Shown here: positions 7,852-16,374 of the stretch, in pieces
Layout of the letters: each line of letters begins with the position of its first letter
Position numbering within the stretch: the first letter of the stretch is position 1
Assembly (NCBI GenBank): GCA_964617555.1
Contig: CAZTYP010000102.1
Span: forward strand, 1 to 64,000
Source of the DNA: 1-14-2-50-31-20 sp964617555
GTDB taxonomy: Bacteria; Bacteroidota; Ignavibacteria; Ignavibacteriales; Melioribacteraceae
Reading direction: 5' to 3'
DNA: 64,000 bases
The notes under the pieces: model-generated
What the model saw: the letters and a program-made list of their open reading frames with translations, nothing else
What the model was told of the DNA's origin: nothing
Database searches by the model: none
Translations under genes and position numbers: made by a program

Positions 7852-9309
7852 ATGTTACCATTAAAAAAGTATTTCGGCTTATTGTTATTGCTTCCATTAT
7901 TAACCGTATCTTGCGGCAATAAAACAGATACCGGCACCGAACAAAAAAAAATGAATGTTCTTTTTATTGCCGTTGATGATATGAAACCCGATTTAGGATG
8001 TTACGGTGATAATTTTGTCGTTTCTCCAAATATAGATAAATTGGCAGAAGAGGGAGTTGTATTTGCAAATAATCAATGCCAGCAAGCTGTTTGCGGTCCT
8101 TCGCGTGCAAGTTTACTTACTGGCTGGCGTCCCGATAGAACGGAAGTTTGGGATTTGCATACTCTTATACGGGATAGAAACCCTGATGTTGTTACATTGC
8201 CGCAATACTTCAAGCAACATGGGTATCAAACGGCGGCACGGGGAAAAATATTTGATCTCCGTTCCGTTGATACTATGCACGATAAAATATCGTGGAGTTT
8301 CCCTTACGAATACCCTGAAAAAAGGAGATGGATAGGAACCAAAGAGAAGTTAATTACTCAAAACCTTGATTTGCCGGATTCCGCTTTTATTGACGGTAAC
8401 ATTGTTCAACAAGGGATCAAACTTCTGGAAAAAATGTCCAAGAGCGACAAACCGTTTTTTTTAGCGGTTGGATTTAAAAAGCCGCATCTCCCATTTGTTG
8501 CACCGAAAAAATGCTGGGATTTATATGATAGAAATGAAATAAAATTAGCGGAGTTTAGAAAACATGCAAAAAACGCACCCGAATTTGCTTTTCAACCGGG
8601 ATGGGAATTAAGATCCGGATACGACCATGTTCCACAAAAAGGGCCCATCCCCGAAGAGATGCAGAAGGAACTGATACACGGTTATTATGCATGTATTTCG
8701 CATACCGACCAACAGATCGGGAAATTGTTGAACAAGCTGGATAGCTTGGGGTTAAGAAAAAACACTATCGTAATTCTTTGGGGCGATCACGGTTGGCACC
8801 TCGGCGACCATTCCATGTGGTGCAAACATACTAATTTTGAACAAGCTACGCGGGCACCATTAATTATTTCCACACCTAAAATCAAAGGTAACAAAAAAAC
8901 GTATTCTCCTACCGAATTTGTTGATATATATCCTACTCTTTGTGAACTTGCCGGAATTAAAACTCCGGACGGTTTGGATGGTAAAAGTCTTGTTCCGTTA
9001 ATGAAAAATTCGAATGGTAAAATAAAAGAATATGCGGTTTCTCAATTCAACAGAAGTTTCGGAAAAGAAAAAATCGAAGGATATTCTATAAGAACCGATA
9101 AATATCGTTTTACCGTTTGGGTACCGAGAAGCGTAAGAGAAGGTGCTGACTTTGATAAAACGAAAATTGTTGCCAAAGAGTTATATGATTATGAAAAAGA
9201 TCCATTGGAAAAAATCAATCATTATAACGAACCGGAATACAAGGAGATCCAAAAGAAGTTGGAAAACTATATGAAAGAATATTTTTTAAATAGAAAAAAG
9301 AAAGGATAA
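7852..9309 (+). CDS. Sulfatase, iduronate-2-sulfatase-like, lipoprotein
   Basis: 485-residue family S1 sulfatase with a lipoprotein signal (LLTVSC, lipid cysteine C21). It carries the metal site VDDMKPDLGCYG, formylglycine motif CGPSR (C81), the central GDHGWHLGDH and CKHTNFEQATRAP. These match the iduronate-2-sulfatase-like S1_7-type group. It is a close paralogue of the sulfatase domain at 11225, as shared strings such as PSRASLLTGWRPDRT and FLAVGFKKPHLPFVAPKK show, and the two flank the GH10 gene. AAGGA lies upstream of the ATG. The stop is followed after 4 nt by the next start. Likely desulfates a uronate-like or similar residue at the outer or periplasmic membrane face; the substrate is unproven. 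Confidence 0.9.
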   Translation: MLPLKKYFGLLLLLPLLTVSCGNKTDTGTEQKKMNVLFIAVDDMKPDLGCYGDNFVVSPNIDKLAEEGVVFANNQCQQAVCGPSRASLLTGWRPDRTEVWDLHTLIRDRNPDVVTLPQYFKQHGYQTAARGKIFDLRSVDTMHDKISWSFPYEYPEKRRWIGTKEKLITQNLDLPDSAFIDGNIVQQGIKLLEKMSKSDKPFFLAVGFKKPHLPFVAPKKCWDLYDRNEIKLAEFRKHAKNAPEFAFQPGWELRSGYDHVPQKGPIPEEMQKELIHGYYACISHTDQQIGKLLNKLDSLGLRKNTIVILWGDHGWHLGDHSMWCKHTNFEQATRAPLIISTPKIKGNKKTYSPTEFVDIYPTLCELAGIKTPDGLDGKSLVPLMKNSNGKIKEYAVSQFNRSFGKEKIEGYSIRTDKYRFTVWVPRSVREGADFDKTKIVAKELYDYEKDPLEKINHYNEPEYKEIQKKLENYMKEYFLNRKKKG

Positions 9310-9313
9310 TAAA

Positions 9314-11212
9314 ATGACCGGCAAATTAAACATTATTGCTTTGTTGCTCCTCTTTACCGTTACCGGCGTTGCACAAACAAATCTTGTTACTAATCCCGGA
9401 TTTGAAGATAGTGTAAGCGTAGGCTGGTGGCTTAATGCTTGGGGTGGCGCTACGGGAATTTTGGAAAATGAAACGGGAAGCAATGTTATTTCGGGTAACG
9501 TTTCGGCAAAAGTTACGGTAACAAAAGTGGGGGATAAAATTGAAAAAATTTCTCTCATGTCATCAATAGTCAATGCACCGGAAGGCGAATTGATTTTAAC
9601 GGTTGTTGCAAGAACCGAATCCGCAATGTTTGTTCCGTTTAAATTATCATTAAAATGTCAAAGCTCAGACGGCAGTAAAAAATGGTATGGCGGAGATGAG
9701 GTTTTATTAACTACGGCACCACAGAGAATTAAATTTATTGTAACTCCCGACCCTGCTTACAGAGATAGTATTTTCGTCAGATTATCATGCGGATTAAATA
9801 AAACCACATATATTTTTGATGATGTTGAATTAAGAAAAAATGTTCAACTTCCGCTTCCCATTCCTACAGGAAGACGCTTAAAAGAAATTGTTGCCGATAA
9901 ATATCCTGACGGCAATCTTTATATTGGCGGTGCTATGCTTTCAAATGTTTGGGAAACTTATTCCGAAGAAATTTTAAATAACGAATTCAGTTATGTTACA
10001 CCTGCCAATGATTTTAAACAAACATACATTCATCCCAAACCGGATATTTATCAATGGGATTTATCCGACACTTGGGTTGAAAAAGCAAAAACAAACGGAC
10101 AAGTTATCAGAATGCATTCCCCCATTTCTCCCCAATGTTCCAAATGGGCTAAAGATGACAGCAGAACAGCGGAAGAGTTGCTACAAAATCTTGAAGAATA
10201 TGTAACGGCATTGTGCCAAAGATATAACGACAAAGATAATATTTTGTGGATGGATGTTGTAAACGAAACAATTGATAAAACAACAGGAGAATGGTTTGGG
10301 CCTAAACCGGGAACAGATTCTTGGGAAAATCCGTGGACTATTATCGGTTTCGACACAACATATTCGGAAAATTTTCAACCCCCGTTATATATTAAACGTG
10401 CTTTTGAACTTGCAAACAAATACGCTCCTAACATTAAGCAGATAATTAATCAGCATGGAACAATGAATGACGCAGCTTGGGATAAAATAAAATTACTTGT
10501 AAAATACTTGCGGGATAAAGGCTTACGTGTTGACGGTATAGGATTTCAAGCACATGTTGATGTTGGGTGGGAAAACGAAACCAACGATAACGGTATTAAT
10601 AATATTGTTGCCCTCGGTAATTTAATAGATTGGGCACACGAAAATAATTTAGAGTTCCATATTACGGAAAATAATGTTTTTCTTAGAAACGGTAACGAAT
10701 GGAAATGGGAAGAACAAGCCAATACATTTCAAGCAATATTGCAAACTCTGATTTCAAAACGCCAATCCGGAGTGGTAACTTGGAATGTATGGATGATACG
10801 TGATTGTGACGGAAATATGAGCAGTGCAAATCCGGTTTTATTTAAAGAAGACGGATCGGCAAAACCGGCGTATTACGCGGTGCAAAAAGTTCTGGAAGAT
10901 GGTGCTACCGCCGTAGAAAACTTTGAACAATTACCTGTTGTGTTTTCGTTGGAACAAAATTTCCCGAATCCGTTTAATCCTACAACAACAATAAAATATT
11001 CTATCCCCGCTGAATTACACAACGGTATTATGGTGCAACTAAAAGTGTACGATATGTTAGGTCGGGAAGTTGCAACGCTTGTGAACAAAAAACAAAATGC
11101 CGGTTTTTATAATGTTCAATTTGATGCTTCAAATTTATCAACGGGAGTTTATGTATACAGATTACAAGCCGGTAATTATATTGCTTCTAAAAAATTATTG
11201 TTGTTAAAATAA
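9314..11212 (+). CDS. GH10 family hydrolase with N-terminal CBM-like and T9SS domains
   Basis: 632 residues: signal peptide 1-20; CBM4/9/22-like beta-sandwich about 22-175 (NLVTNPGFEDS opening, ending FDDVELRK); GH10 TIM barrel about 185-540; T9SS sorting domain from about 555 (NFPNPFNPTT). GH10 hallmarks are clear: the WxxVNE strand with acid/base E318 (MDVVNET), GIGFQAH, and the HITE strand with nucleophile E452. GH10 enzymes cleave internal beta-1,4-xylose linkages, although marine-type relatives act on other glycans. The sorting domain predicts surface display, as expected for the depolymerising step. GAAAGGA precedes the start by about 8 nt. Confidence 0.88.
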   Translation: MTGKLNIIALLLLFTVTGVAQTNLVTNPGFEDSVSVGWWLNAWGGATGILENETGSNVISGNVSAKVTVTKVGDKIEKISLMSSIVNAPEGELILTVVARTESAMFVPFKLSLKCQSSDGSKKWYGGDEVLLTTAPQRIKFIVTPDPAYRDSIFVRLSCGLNKTTYIFDDVELRKNVQLPLPIPTGRRLKEIVADKYPDGNLYIGGAMLSNVWETYSEEILNNEFSYVTPANDFKQTYIHPKPDIYQWDLSDTWVEKAKTNGQVIRMHSPISPQCSKWAKDDSRTAEELLQNLEEYVTALCQRYNDKDNILWMDVVNETIDKTTGEWFGPKPGTDSWENPWTIIGFDTTYSENFQPPLYIKRAFELANKYAPNIKQIINQHGTMNDAAWDKIKLLVKYLRDKGLRVDGIGFQAHVDVGWENETNDNGINNIVALGNLIDWAHENNLEFHITENNVFLRNGNEWKWEEQANTFQAILQTLISKRQSGVVTWNVWMIRDCDGNMSSANPVLFKEDGSAKPAYYAVQKVLEDGATAVENFEQLPVVFSLEQNFPNPFNPTTTIKYSIPAELHNGIMVQLKVYDMLGREVATLVNKKQNAGFYNVQFDASNLSTGVYVYRLQAGNYIASKKLLLLK

Positions 11213-11224
11213 AGAGGTTTATTA

Positions 11225-13423
11225 ATGTTACGTAAAAAAAGAGTTTTGAATATAATATTTTGGGTTTTTATTCTTTCTCCCTTTCTCCTTATGGGACAAA
11301 AGAAAAATATCCTTTTTATAGCGGTAGATGATTTAAAACCGAATTTAGGATGTTTCGGAAATACAATGGCAATCTCGCCGAATATCGATAAACTTGCAAG
11401 CGAAGGAACGGTTTTTGGAAATAACCATACACAGCAAGCGGTTTGCGGACCTTCCCGTGCAAGTTTGCTTACAGGATGGCGTCCGGATAGAACGCAGGTC
11501 TGGGACTTAAAAACTCTGATTCGTGATAAAAACCCTAACGTAGTTACTCTTCCCCAGTATTTTAAGGAAAACGGATATCAAACGGCGGCAACCGGAAAAA
11601 TATTCGATCCCCGTTCCGTTGATCATAGTCATGATGCAATATCATGGTCAATTCCTTATGTAAACGTAACAGGAGATAGATGGTTGGTTTCCGACGGAAG
11701 ACCGGCAACGGAATGTGCGGATTTACCCGACAATGATTATGTTGACGGTAAAATTGCCAAAGCCGGAATTGATTTGTTAAAACAAGTTGCCGCAAACAAA
11801 ACTCCTTTTTTTCTTGCGATAGGTTTTAAAAAACCGCACCTCCCTTTTGTTGCCCCGAAAAAATATTGGGATTTATATAACAGAGACAGTATTCATGTGC
11901 ATCCTTTTCAGAAACATGCGGCAAACACACCGGATTATGTTTATACTTCGGGGGGTGAATTCCGTAGTTATGACGATATTCCTGATTCCGGTGATATTCC
12001 CGAAGAGAAACAGAAAGAAGCAATTCACGGTTACTATGCTTGCGTTTCCTTTATTGATGCACAAATAAAAAAAGTACTTAATGTGTTGGACAGCTTAAAT
12101 TTACGGGATAGCACCATAATTGTTTTATGGGGCGACCACGGATGGCATCTCGGCGACCATGCACAGTGGGCAAAACATTCGAATTTTGAGCAAGCAACCC
12201 GTTCACCCCTTATTATTATTGAGCCTGATTTGCAAGGACCCAAATATATAACCACTCCTACGGAATTTACGGACATTTACCCGACCCTTTGTGATTTGGC
12301 CGGATTGCAAATACCGGACGGGCTTGCTGGAAAATCTCTTGCTCCAATTCTTAGAGGAGAAACAGAGAGGGTGAATAGTTATGCAATAAGTCAATATCAC
12401 AGAGGTGGTAATAAAGAAGGATATACGCTCCGAACCGACAGATATAGGTATACCGAATGGATAAACAAAAATTACAGAACGGGAAATTTACCTTATTGCG
12501 AAGATATTATTATCGATAAAGAATTGTATGATTATCAAGTGGATTCGTTGGAAACCGTAAGTCGTATTTACGATCCTTCTTATACGCATATAATGGATTC
12601 ATTACATGCGTTGCTTGCAGATTTTCTAATACATCAATTTGATTATAAACCTGAAAATCCGGATACGAGTGCAAATCTTTTAATAAATCATAGTTTTGAA
12701 AATAGCGATAATGATTGGGAAAAAAGATCTTGCTTCTTTTCGATAACTTCCGATATATCCGTTGATAGTACGCACTCTTTATTAATTTACGGCAGAACAA
12801 AAACCTGGGGTGGTGCCGCTCAGATCTTTACGGCTAAATTAAAAGAAAAAGGGAAAGGCAAATATATTGTTTCTGCATATTATCGTGCCGTGGGAGACAA
12901 GGATACTGCAAAAGTTCAAATAAGATTAACGGTGGGAGACAGTAAAAAATATATTCAATTTACCGGAATTATTGATTCTACCGGCTGGACACAAATAACC
13001 GATACGGTTAATCTAATTTGGGACGGAACACTTGATGAAGCTAAAATTACTTTGATGACACGGGGTAAAATAACAAAAAATTATTATATTGATAATATCT
13101 CAATAATAAAAGACACAACCTATTCCTCGGTCGAATCTGAGAGAATAAACAATTGGCCTAAAGAATATAAGCTATATGCAAATTATCCCAATCCGTTTAA
13201 CCCGAGTACAAAAATTTCTTTTGCACTTCCGAAAACATCAGAAGTTAAATTAACCGTTTATAATTTAACGGGTCAAAAAGTTGCAGTATTGGCAAAGGGT
13301 AAGTATAGTGCCGGTATTTATACCGTTGAATTTAATGCAAAAAATTTAGCAAGCGGTATTTATCTGTATAGAATTATTGCCGGAGATTTTATACAGAGTA
13401 ACAAAATGGTTTTAATTAAATAA
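11225..13423 (+). CDS. Surface sulfatase fused to CBM-like and T9SS domains
   Basis: 732 residues: signal peptide 1-24; iduronate-2-sulfatase-like S1 domain about 27-480 with formylglycine motif CGPSR (C74), GDHGWHLGDH and AKHSNFEQATRSP; a carbohydrate-binding-like beta-sandwich about 485-640 (LLINHSFENSDNDWEKRS to YYIDNISI); T9SS sorting domain about 655-732 (NYPNPFNPST). It is the only sulfatase of the island with the T9SS signal, so it is predicted to desulfate polymer outside the cell while its paralogue at 7852 is lipid-anchored. It sits 12 nt after the GH10 gene with RBS AGAGG. The binding-module assignment rests on the 'N.SFE' opening and closing strand pattern. Confidence 0.9.
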   Translation: MLRKKRVLNIIFWVFILSPFLLMGQKKNILFIAVDDLKPNLGCFGNTMAISPNIDKLASEGTVFGNNHTQQAVCGPSRASLLTGWRPDRTQVWDLKTLIRDKNPNVVTLPQYFKENGYQTAATGKIFDPRSVDHSHDAISWSIPYVNVTGDRWLVSDGRPATECADLPDNDYVDGKIAKAGIDLLKQVAANKTPFFLAIGFKKPHLPFVAPKKYWDLYNRDSIHVHPFQKHAANTPDYVYTSGGEFRSYDDIPDSGDIPEEKQKEAIHGYYACVSFIDAQIKKVLNVLDSLNLRDSTIIVLWGDHGWHLGDHAQWAKHSNFEQATRSPLIIIEPDLQGPKYITTPTEFTDIYPTLCDLAGLQIPDGLAGKSLAPILRGETERVNSYAISQYHRGGNKEGYTLRTDRYRYTEWINKNYRTGNLPYCEDIIIDKELYDYQVDSLETVSRIYDPSYTHIMDSLHALLADFLIHQFDYKPENPDTSANLLINHSFENSDNDWEKRSCFFSITSDISVDSTHSLLIYGRTKTWGGAAQIFTAKLKEKGKGKYIVSAYYRAVGDKDTAKVQIRLTVGDSKKYIQFTGIIDSTGWTQITDTVNLIWDGTLDEAKITLMTRGKITKNYYIDNISIIKDTTYSSVESERINNWPKEYKLYANYPNPFNPSTKISFALPKTSEVKLTVYNLTGQKVAVLAKGKYSAGIYTVEFNAKNLASGIYLYRIIAGDFIQSNKMVLIK

Positions 13424-13471
13424 ATTCCTCTTTAATAAATTGTGATAATTCTTTTGCCTTATTTAAACAAA

Positions 13472-14572
13472 ATGGAAAAAAGTAAAAACATAAAGCCGTT
13501 TAAAATCTTGTTGTTATATTTTATACTTTTTTCTTTTATCACAACTTGTAAAAGTACCGGCAACAAAGGAGAAAAGATTACCGTGAATAATTTGGTTGTT
13601 CTTAATAATAATACTCTTTCTCTTGAGGTTTTACCTTCAGTAGGCGGAAGGATTGTTTCAGTTAAACGCAACGGCGGTAAAAACATTTTAAAATCGGATA
13701 GAAAATTATGGAATTATAAATTTACGGACCCGGTTGATAAAAGAATTTATAATAATATTATTCCGTTTAACGGTCATATAATATGGGTGGGCCCGCAGAA
13801 TGAATGGTGGAGCCGTCAAAATATTTTGCAAGATTTACATGATAAAAAAGCTGTGTGGCCTCCCGACCCTTATTTAATTTACGGTAGTTATGAAATACTT
13901 GAACAGGGAAACGATTATCTTAAATTGCTCGGGCCTGCCAGCAAATATACCGGTGTATCCCTTACCAAAACAATAATATTAAATAGCGGTAAAATAATTG
14001 TAAAAGCCGAAGCAAAAAACACTTGGCAAAAACCTATTGCGTGGGATTTATGGTTTAATACTCGCTTAGATGGATTTAGCAAAGTATATGTACCTGTTGC
14101 AGACGAAAAAGATATCAGAGTTAAGTATATGGAAGGGAATAATGAAATGCCCTATAAAATAGAGAACGGATATTTTTTCTTTAACACAACGGTATCGGTG
14201 CTTCAAAAAAAAAGAAGAGCGGGTAAAGCCTTCATATATCCGTCGGCAAATAAAATTTTTGCATTTACCGATTCCGAAATGTTCATAATTCATTTTGAAA
14301 AATATGATAGAAAATTAATACATCCGGCTCAAGGAATGGTGGAAATATATAATAGCGTAGATAGTAAAAAAGATGCTTTAATGGAATTGGAATATCATAC
14401 GCCTTATCAAACTATTAATCCTGAAGAAAGTATTGCCGGAAAAGAAATCTGGGAAGTTGTGGAATATCGTAACGGTAACAGCAGTAACGAGCAAATTGAT
14501 TTTATAAATATATATATGGGATTAACAAAAAACGGAAATTCGGAGAATCTGTATGCGGAAAATAATAAATAA
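13472..14572 (+). CDS. DUF4380-like (aldose-1-epimerase-fold) lipoprotein
   Basis: The frame can open with GTG at 13442, but ATG 13472 gives about 366 residues beginning with a compact lipoprotein signal (FITTC), so it is preferred. The body looks like the galactose-mutarotase-like beta-sandwich of DUF4380 proteins: LSLEVLPSVGGRIVSVKRNG, YNNIIPFNGHIIWVGPQNEWW, WPPDPYLIYG and conserved WDLWFNTR. Relatives occur in polysaccharide loci, where they are thought to handle or bind released sugars; no enzyme activity is established to my knowledge. The 3' end overlaps the next sulfatase by 20 nt, indicating coupling. Confidence 0.6.
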   Translation: MEKSKNIKPFKILLLYFILFSFITTCKSTGNKGEKITVNNLVVLNNNTLSLEVLPSVGGRIVSVKRNGGKNILKSDRKLWNYKFTDPVDKRIYNNIIPFNGHIIWVGPQNEWWSRQNILQDLHDKKAVWPPDPYLIYGSYEILEQGNDYLKLLGPASKYTGVSLTKTIILNSGKIIVKAEAKNTWQKPIAWDLWFNTRLDGFSKVYVPVADEKDIRVKYMEGNNEMPYKIENGYFFFNTTVSVLQKKRRAGKAFIYPSANKIFAFTDSEMFIIHFEKYDRKLIHPAQGMVEIYNSVDSKKDALMELEYHTPYQTINPEESIAGKEIWEVVEYRNGNSSNEQIDFINIYMGLTKNGNSENLYAENNK

Positions 14573-16367
14573 AATATTTGTGTTCCTTTTTATCACACTC
14601 TTTGCAAATTTTTTTGCACAAGAACGTCCCAACATATTATGGGTAGTTAGCGAAGACAATACTACAATGCTTGGTTGTTACGGCGATAAAAATGCCCGTA
14701 CACCAACATTAGATAATCTTGCATCAGAGGGTATTCAATATAATAAAGCATATTCCAATGCTCCGGTTTGTGCTCCTGCACGGTCAACCATAATTACCGG
14801 AATGTATGCTAGTTCGCTTGGCACAACAAATATGCGCAGTAAAATACCAATTCCGAAAACGATAAAATTCTTCCCGCAATACTTACGTAAAGCAGGTTAT
14901 TATTGCGCCAATCATCATAAAGAAGATTATAATACTGTATATAATTCAAAAGAAATTTGGGATGATTCAAGTCCGAATGCAACATGGGAAAATCGAAAAA
15001 AAGGACAACCGTTTTTTGCCGTATTTAATTTTAACATTACACACGAACATGTTATCTTTAAAAGCGATTCCGTTACCGTTACAAATCCCGACAGTGTAAT
15101 TTTACCTCCTTATCATCCCGATACAAAAATTTTCCGACACGATTGGGCTCAGTACTACGACAGGCTTGCTCAAATGGATTCCCAAATTAACACCCTTCTA
15201 AAAAAACTTAAGGAACAAGGGCTATACGAGAGTACCATAATTTTTTATTATGGAGATAATGGCGGAATACTTCCGGGCAGTAAACGATTTATTAATGAAC
15301 CGGGTACACATGTACCTATGATTGTAAGAATACCTGAAAAATACAAATATCTTTTTAATGAGAAACGGGGTACAAAATCCGAACGAATAGTAAGTTTTGT
15401 AGACTTAGCACCAACCGTGTTAAGTTTATGCGGTGTGGAAATTCCGGAATATATGCAGGGCAGTGCTTTTCTCGGAAAACAAGAAGTTAAACCACCGACA
15501 TATGCGTTTATGTATCATCAACGTATGGATGAACGATACGATTTTGTAAGGGCGGTAAGGAATAAACAATTTAGATATATAAGAAACTTTATGCCGTTTT
15601 TACCGAGAGGACAACATATTGAATACCTCTGGCGTGCACCTTCAATGAATCAATGGTACGAGTTGTACAAACATAAAAAGTTAAATAATGTACAAAAAAA
15701 ATTTTTTGAGCCGAGAGTTTGCGAAGAATTATATGATATGGAAAAAGATCCGTACGAAATTAACAACCTCGCATTCAATCCCGATTATAAAAATATTTTA
15801 ATGGAAATGCGGGCTGCATTGGACAGTATTATGATTGAGACAAAAGATTTGGGCTTTATTCCTGAACCTGAACTTGTTGATCTCGGACAAAAACAAGCTC
15901 CGTATGCTGCTGTCCGGAATGATGAAAACTACAATGTAAGAGAATTTTTAAATGTGCTTTCCGTTGTTAATAAATGTAACGGTGCGGAAATTGAAAAGCT
16001 GAAGAAGTTTTTGCAAAATGATAATTATATAATTCGTTATTGGGGTGTTAATGGCGTGTTGGCTTTGGGAAATAAAGCCGAAAAATTAAAAGACGATTTA
16101 AAACCATTGCTTAATGATAAATCCGAAAGTGTAAAAATCATTGCTGCAGAAATTTTATTCAAATTGGGTGATAGGAAAGAATCTTCTCAAATTTTAAAAG
16201 ATGCTTTACAAGATAATAATAATGCCGTACGATTATTTGCGGTAAGCTCTATAGAAAGGTTGGGAGAAGAAGCAATAGTTTTTAAAACCGAATTAAAAGA
16301 AAAATTAAAAGATCCGTATTTGGATGTTGTAAAAGTAGCCCGATGGACATTAAAAAATTTAAATTGA
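14553..16367 (+). CDS. Sulfatase (CAPAR type) with C-terminal HEAT-like repeats
   Basis: 604 residues: signal peptide 1-22; S1 sulfatase domain about 25-450 with SEDNTTMLGCYG, formylglycine motif CAPAR (C73), GDNGG where others have DHG, and a family tail LYDMEKDPYEINNLA. It then has about 140 residues of helical HEAT/Armadillo-like repeats (LKKFLQNDNYIIRYWGVNGV, LKPLLNDKSESVKIIAAEIL, LKDALQDNNNAVRLFAVSSI). The combination resembles heparan-N-sulfatase/S1_8-like sulfatases that carry HEAT tails in polysaccharide-degrading bacteria. The repeats probably mediate protein or substrate contact. The start overlaps the DUF4380-like gene and the stop is 7 nt from the next ATG. Confidence 0.87.
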   Translation: MRKIINKIFVFLFITLFANFFAQERPNILWVVSEDNTTMLGCYGDKNARTPTLDNLASEGIQYNKAYSNAPVCAPARSTIITGMYASSLGTTNMRSKIPIPKTIKFFPQYLRKAGYYCANHHKEDYNTVYNSKEIWDDSSPNATWENRKKGQPFFAVFNFNITHEHVIFKSDSVTVTNPDSVILPPYHPDTKIFRHDWAQYYDRLAQMDSQINTLLKKLKEQGLYESTIIFYYGDNGGILPGSKRFINEPGTHVPMIVRIPEKYKYLFNEKRGTKSERIVSFVDLAPTVLSLCGVEIPEYMQGSAFLGKQEVKPPTYAFMYHQRMDERYDFVRAVRNKQFRYIRNFMPFLPRGQHIEYLWRAPSMNQWYELYKHKKLNNVQKKFFEPRVCEELYDMEKDPYEINNLAFNPDYKNILMEMRAALDSIMIETKDLGFIPEPELVDLGQKQAPYAAVRNDENYNVREFLNVLSVVNKCNGAEIEKLKKFLQNDNYIIRYWGVNGVLALGNKAEKLKDDLKPLLNDKSESVKIIAAEILFKLGDRKESSQILKDALQDNNNAVRLFAVSSIERLGEEAIVFKTELKEKLKDPYLDVVKVARWTLKNLN

Positions 16368-16374
16368 AAAACAG

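Noticed and set aside
11826..12400. Overlapping minus-strand ORFs within the sulfatase at 11225
   Set aside because: Antisense frames of conserved sulfatase sequence, without independent coding signs.
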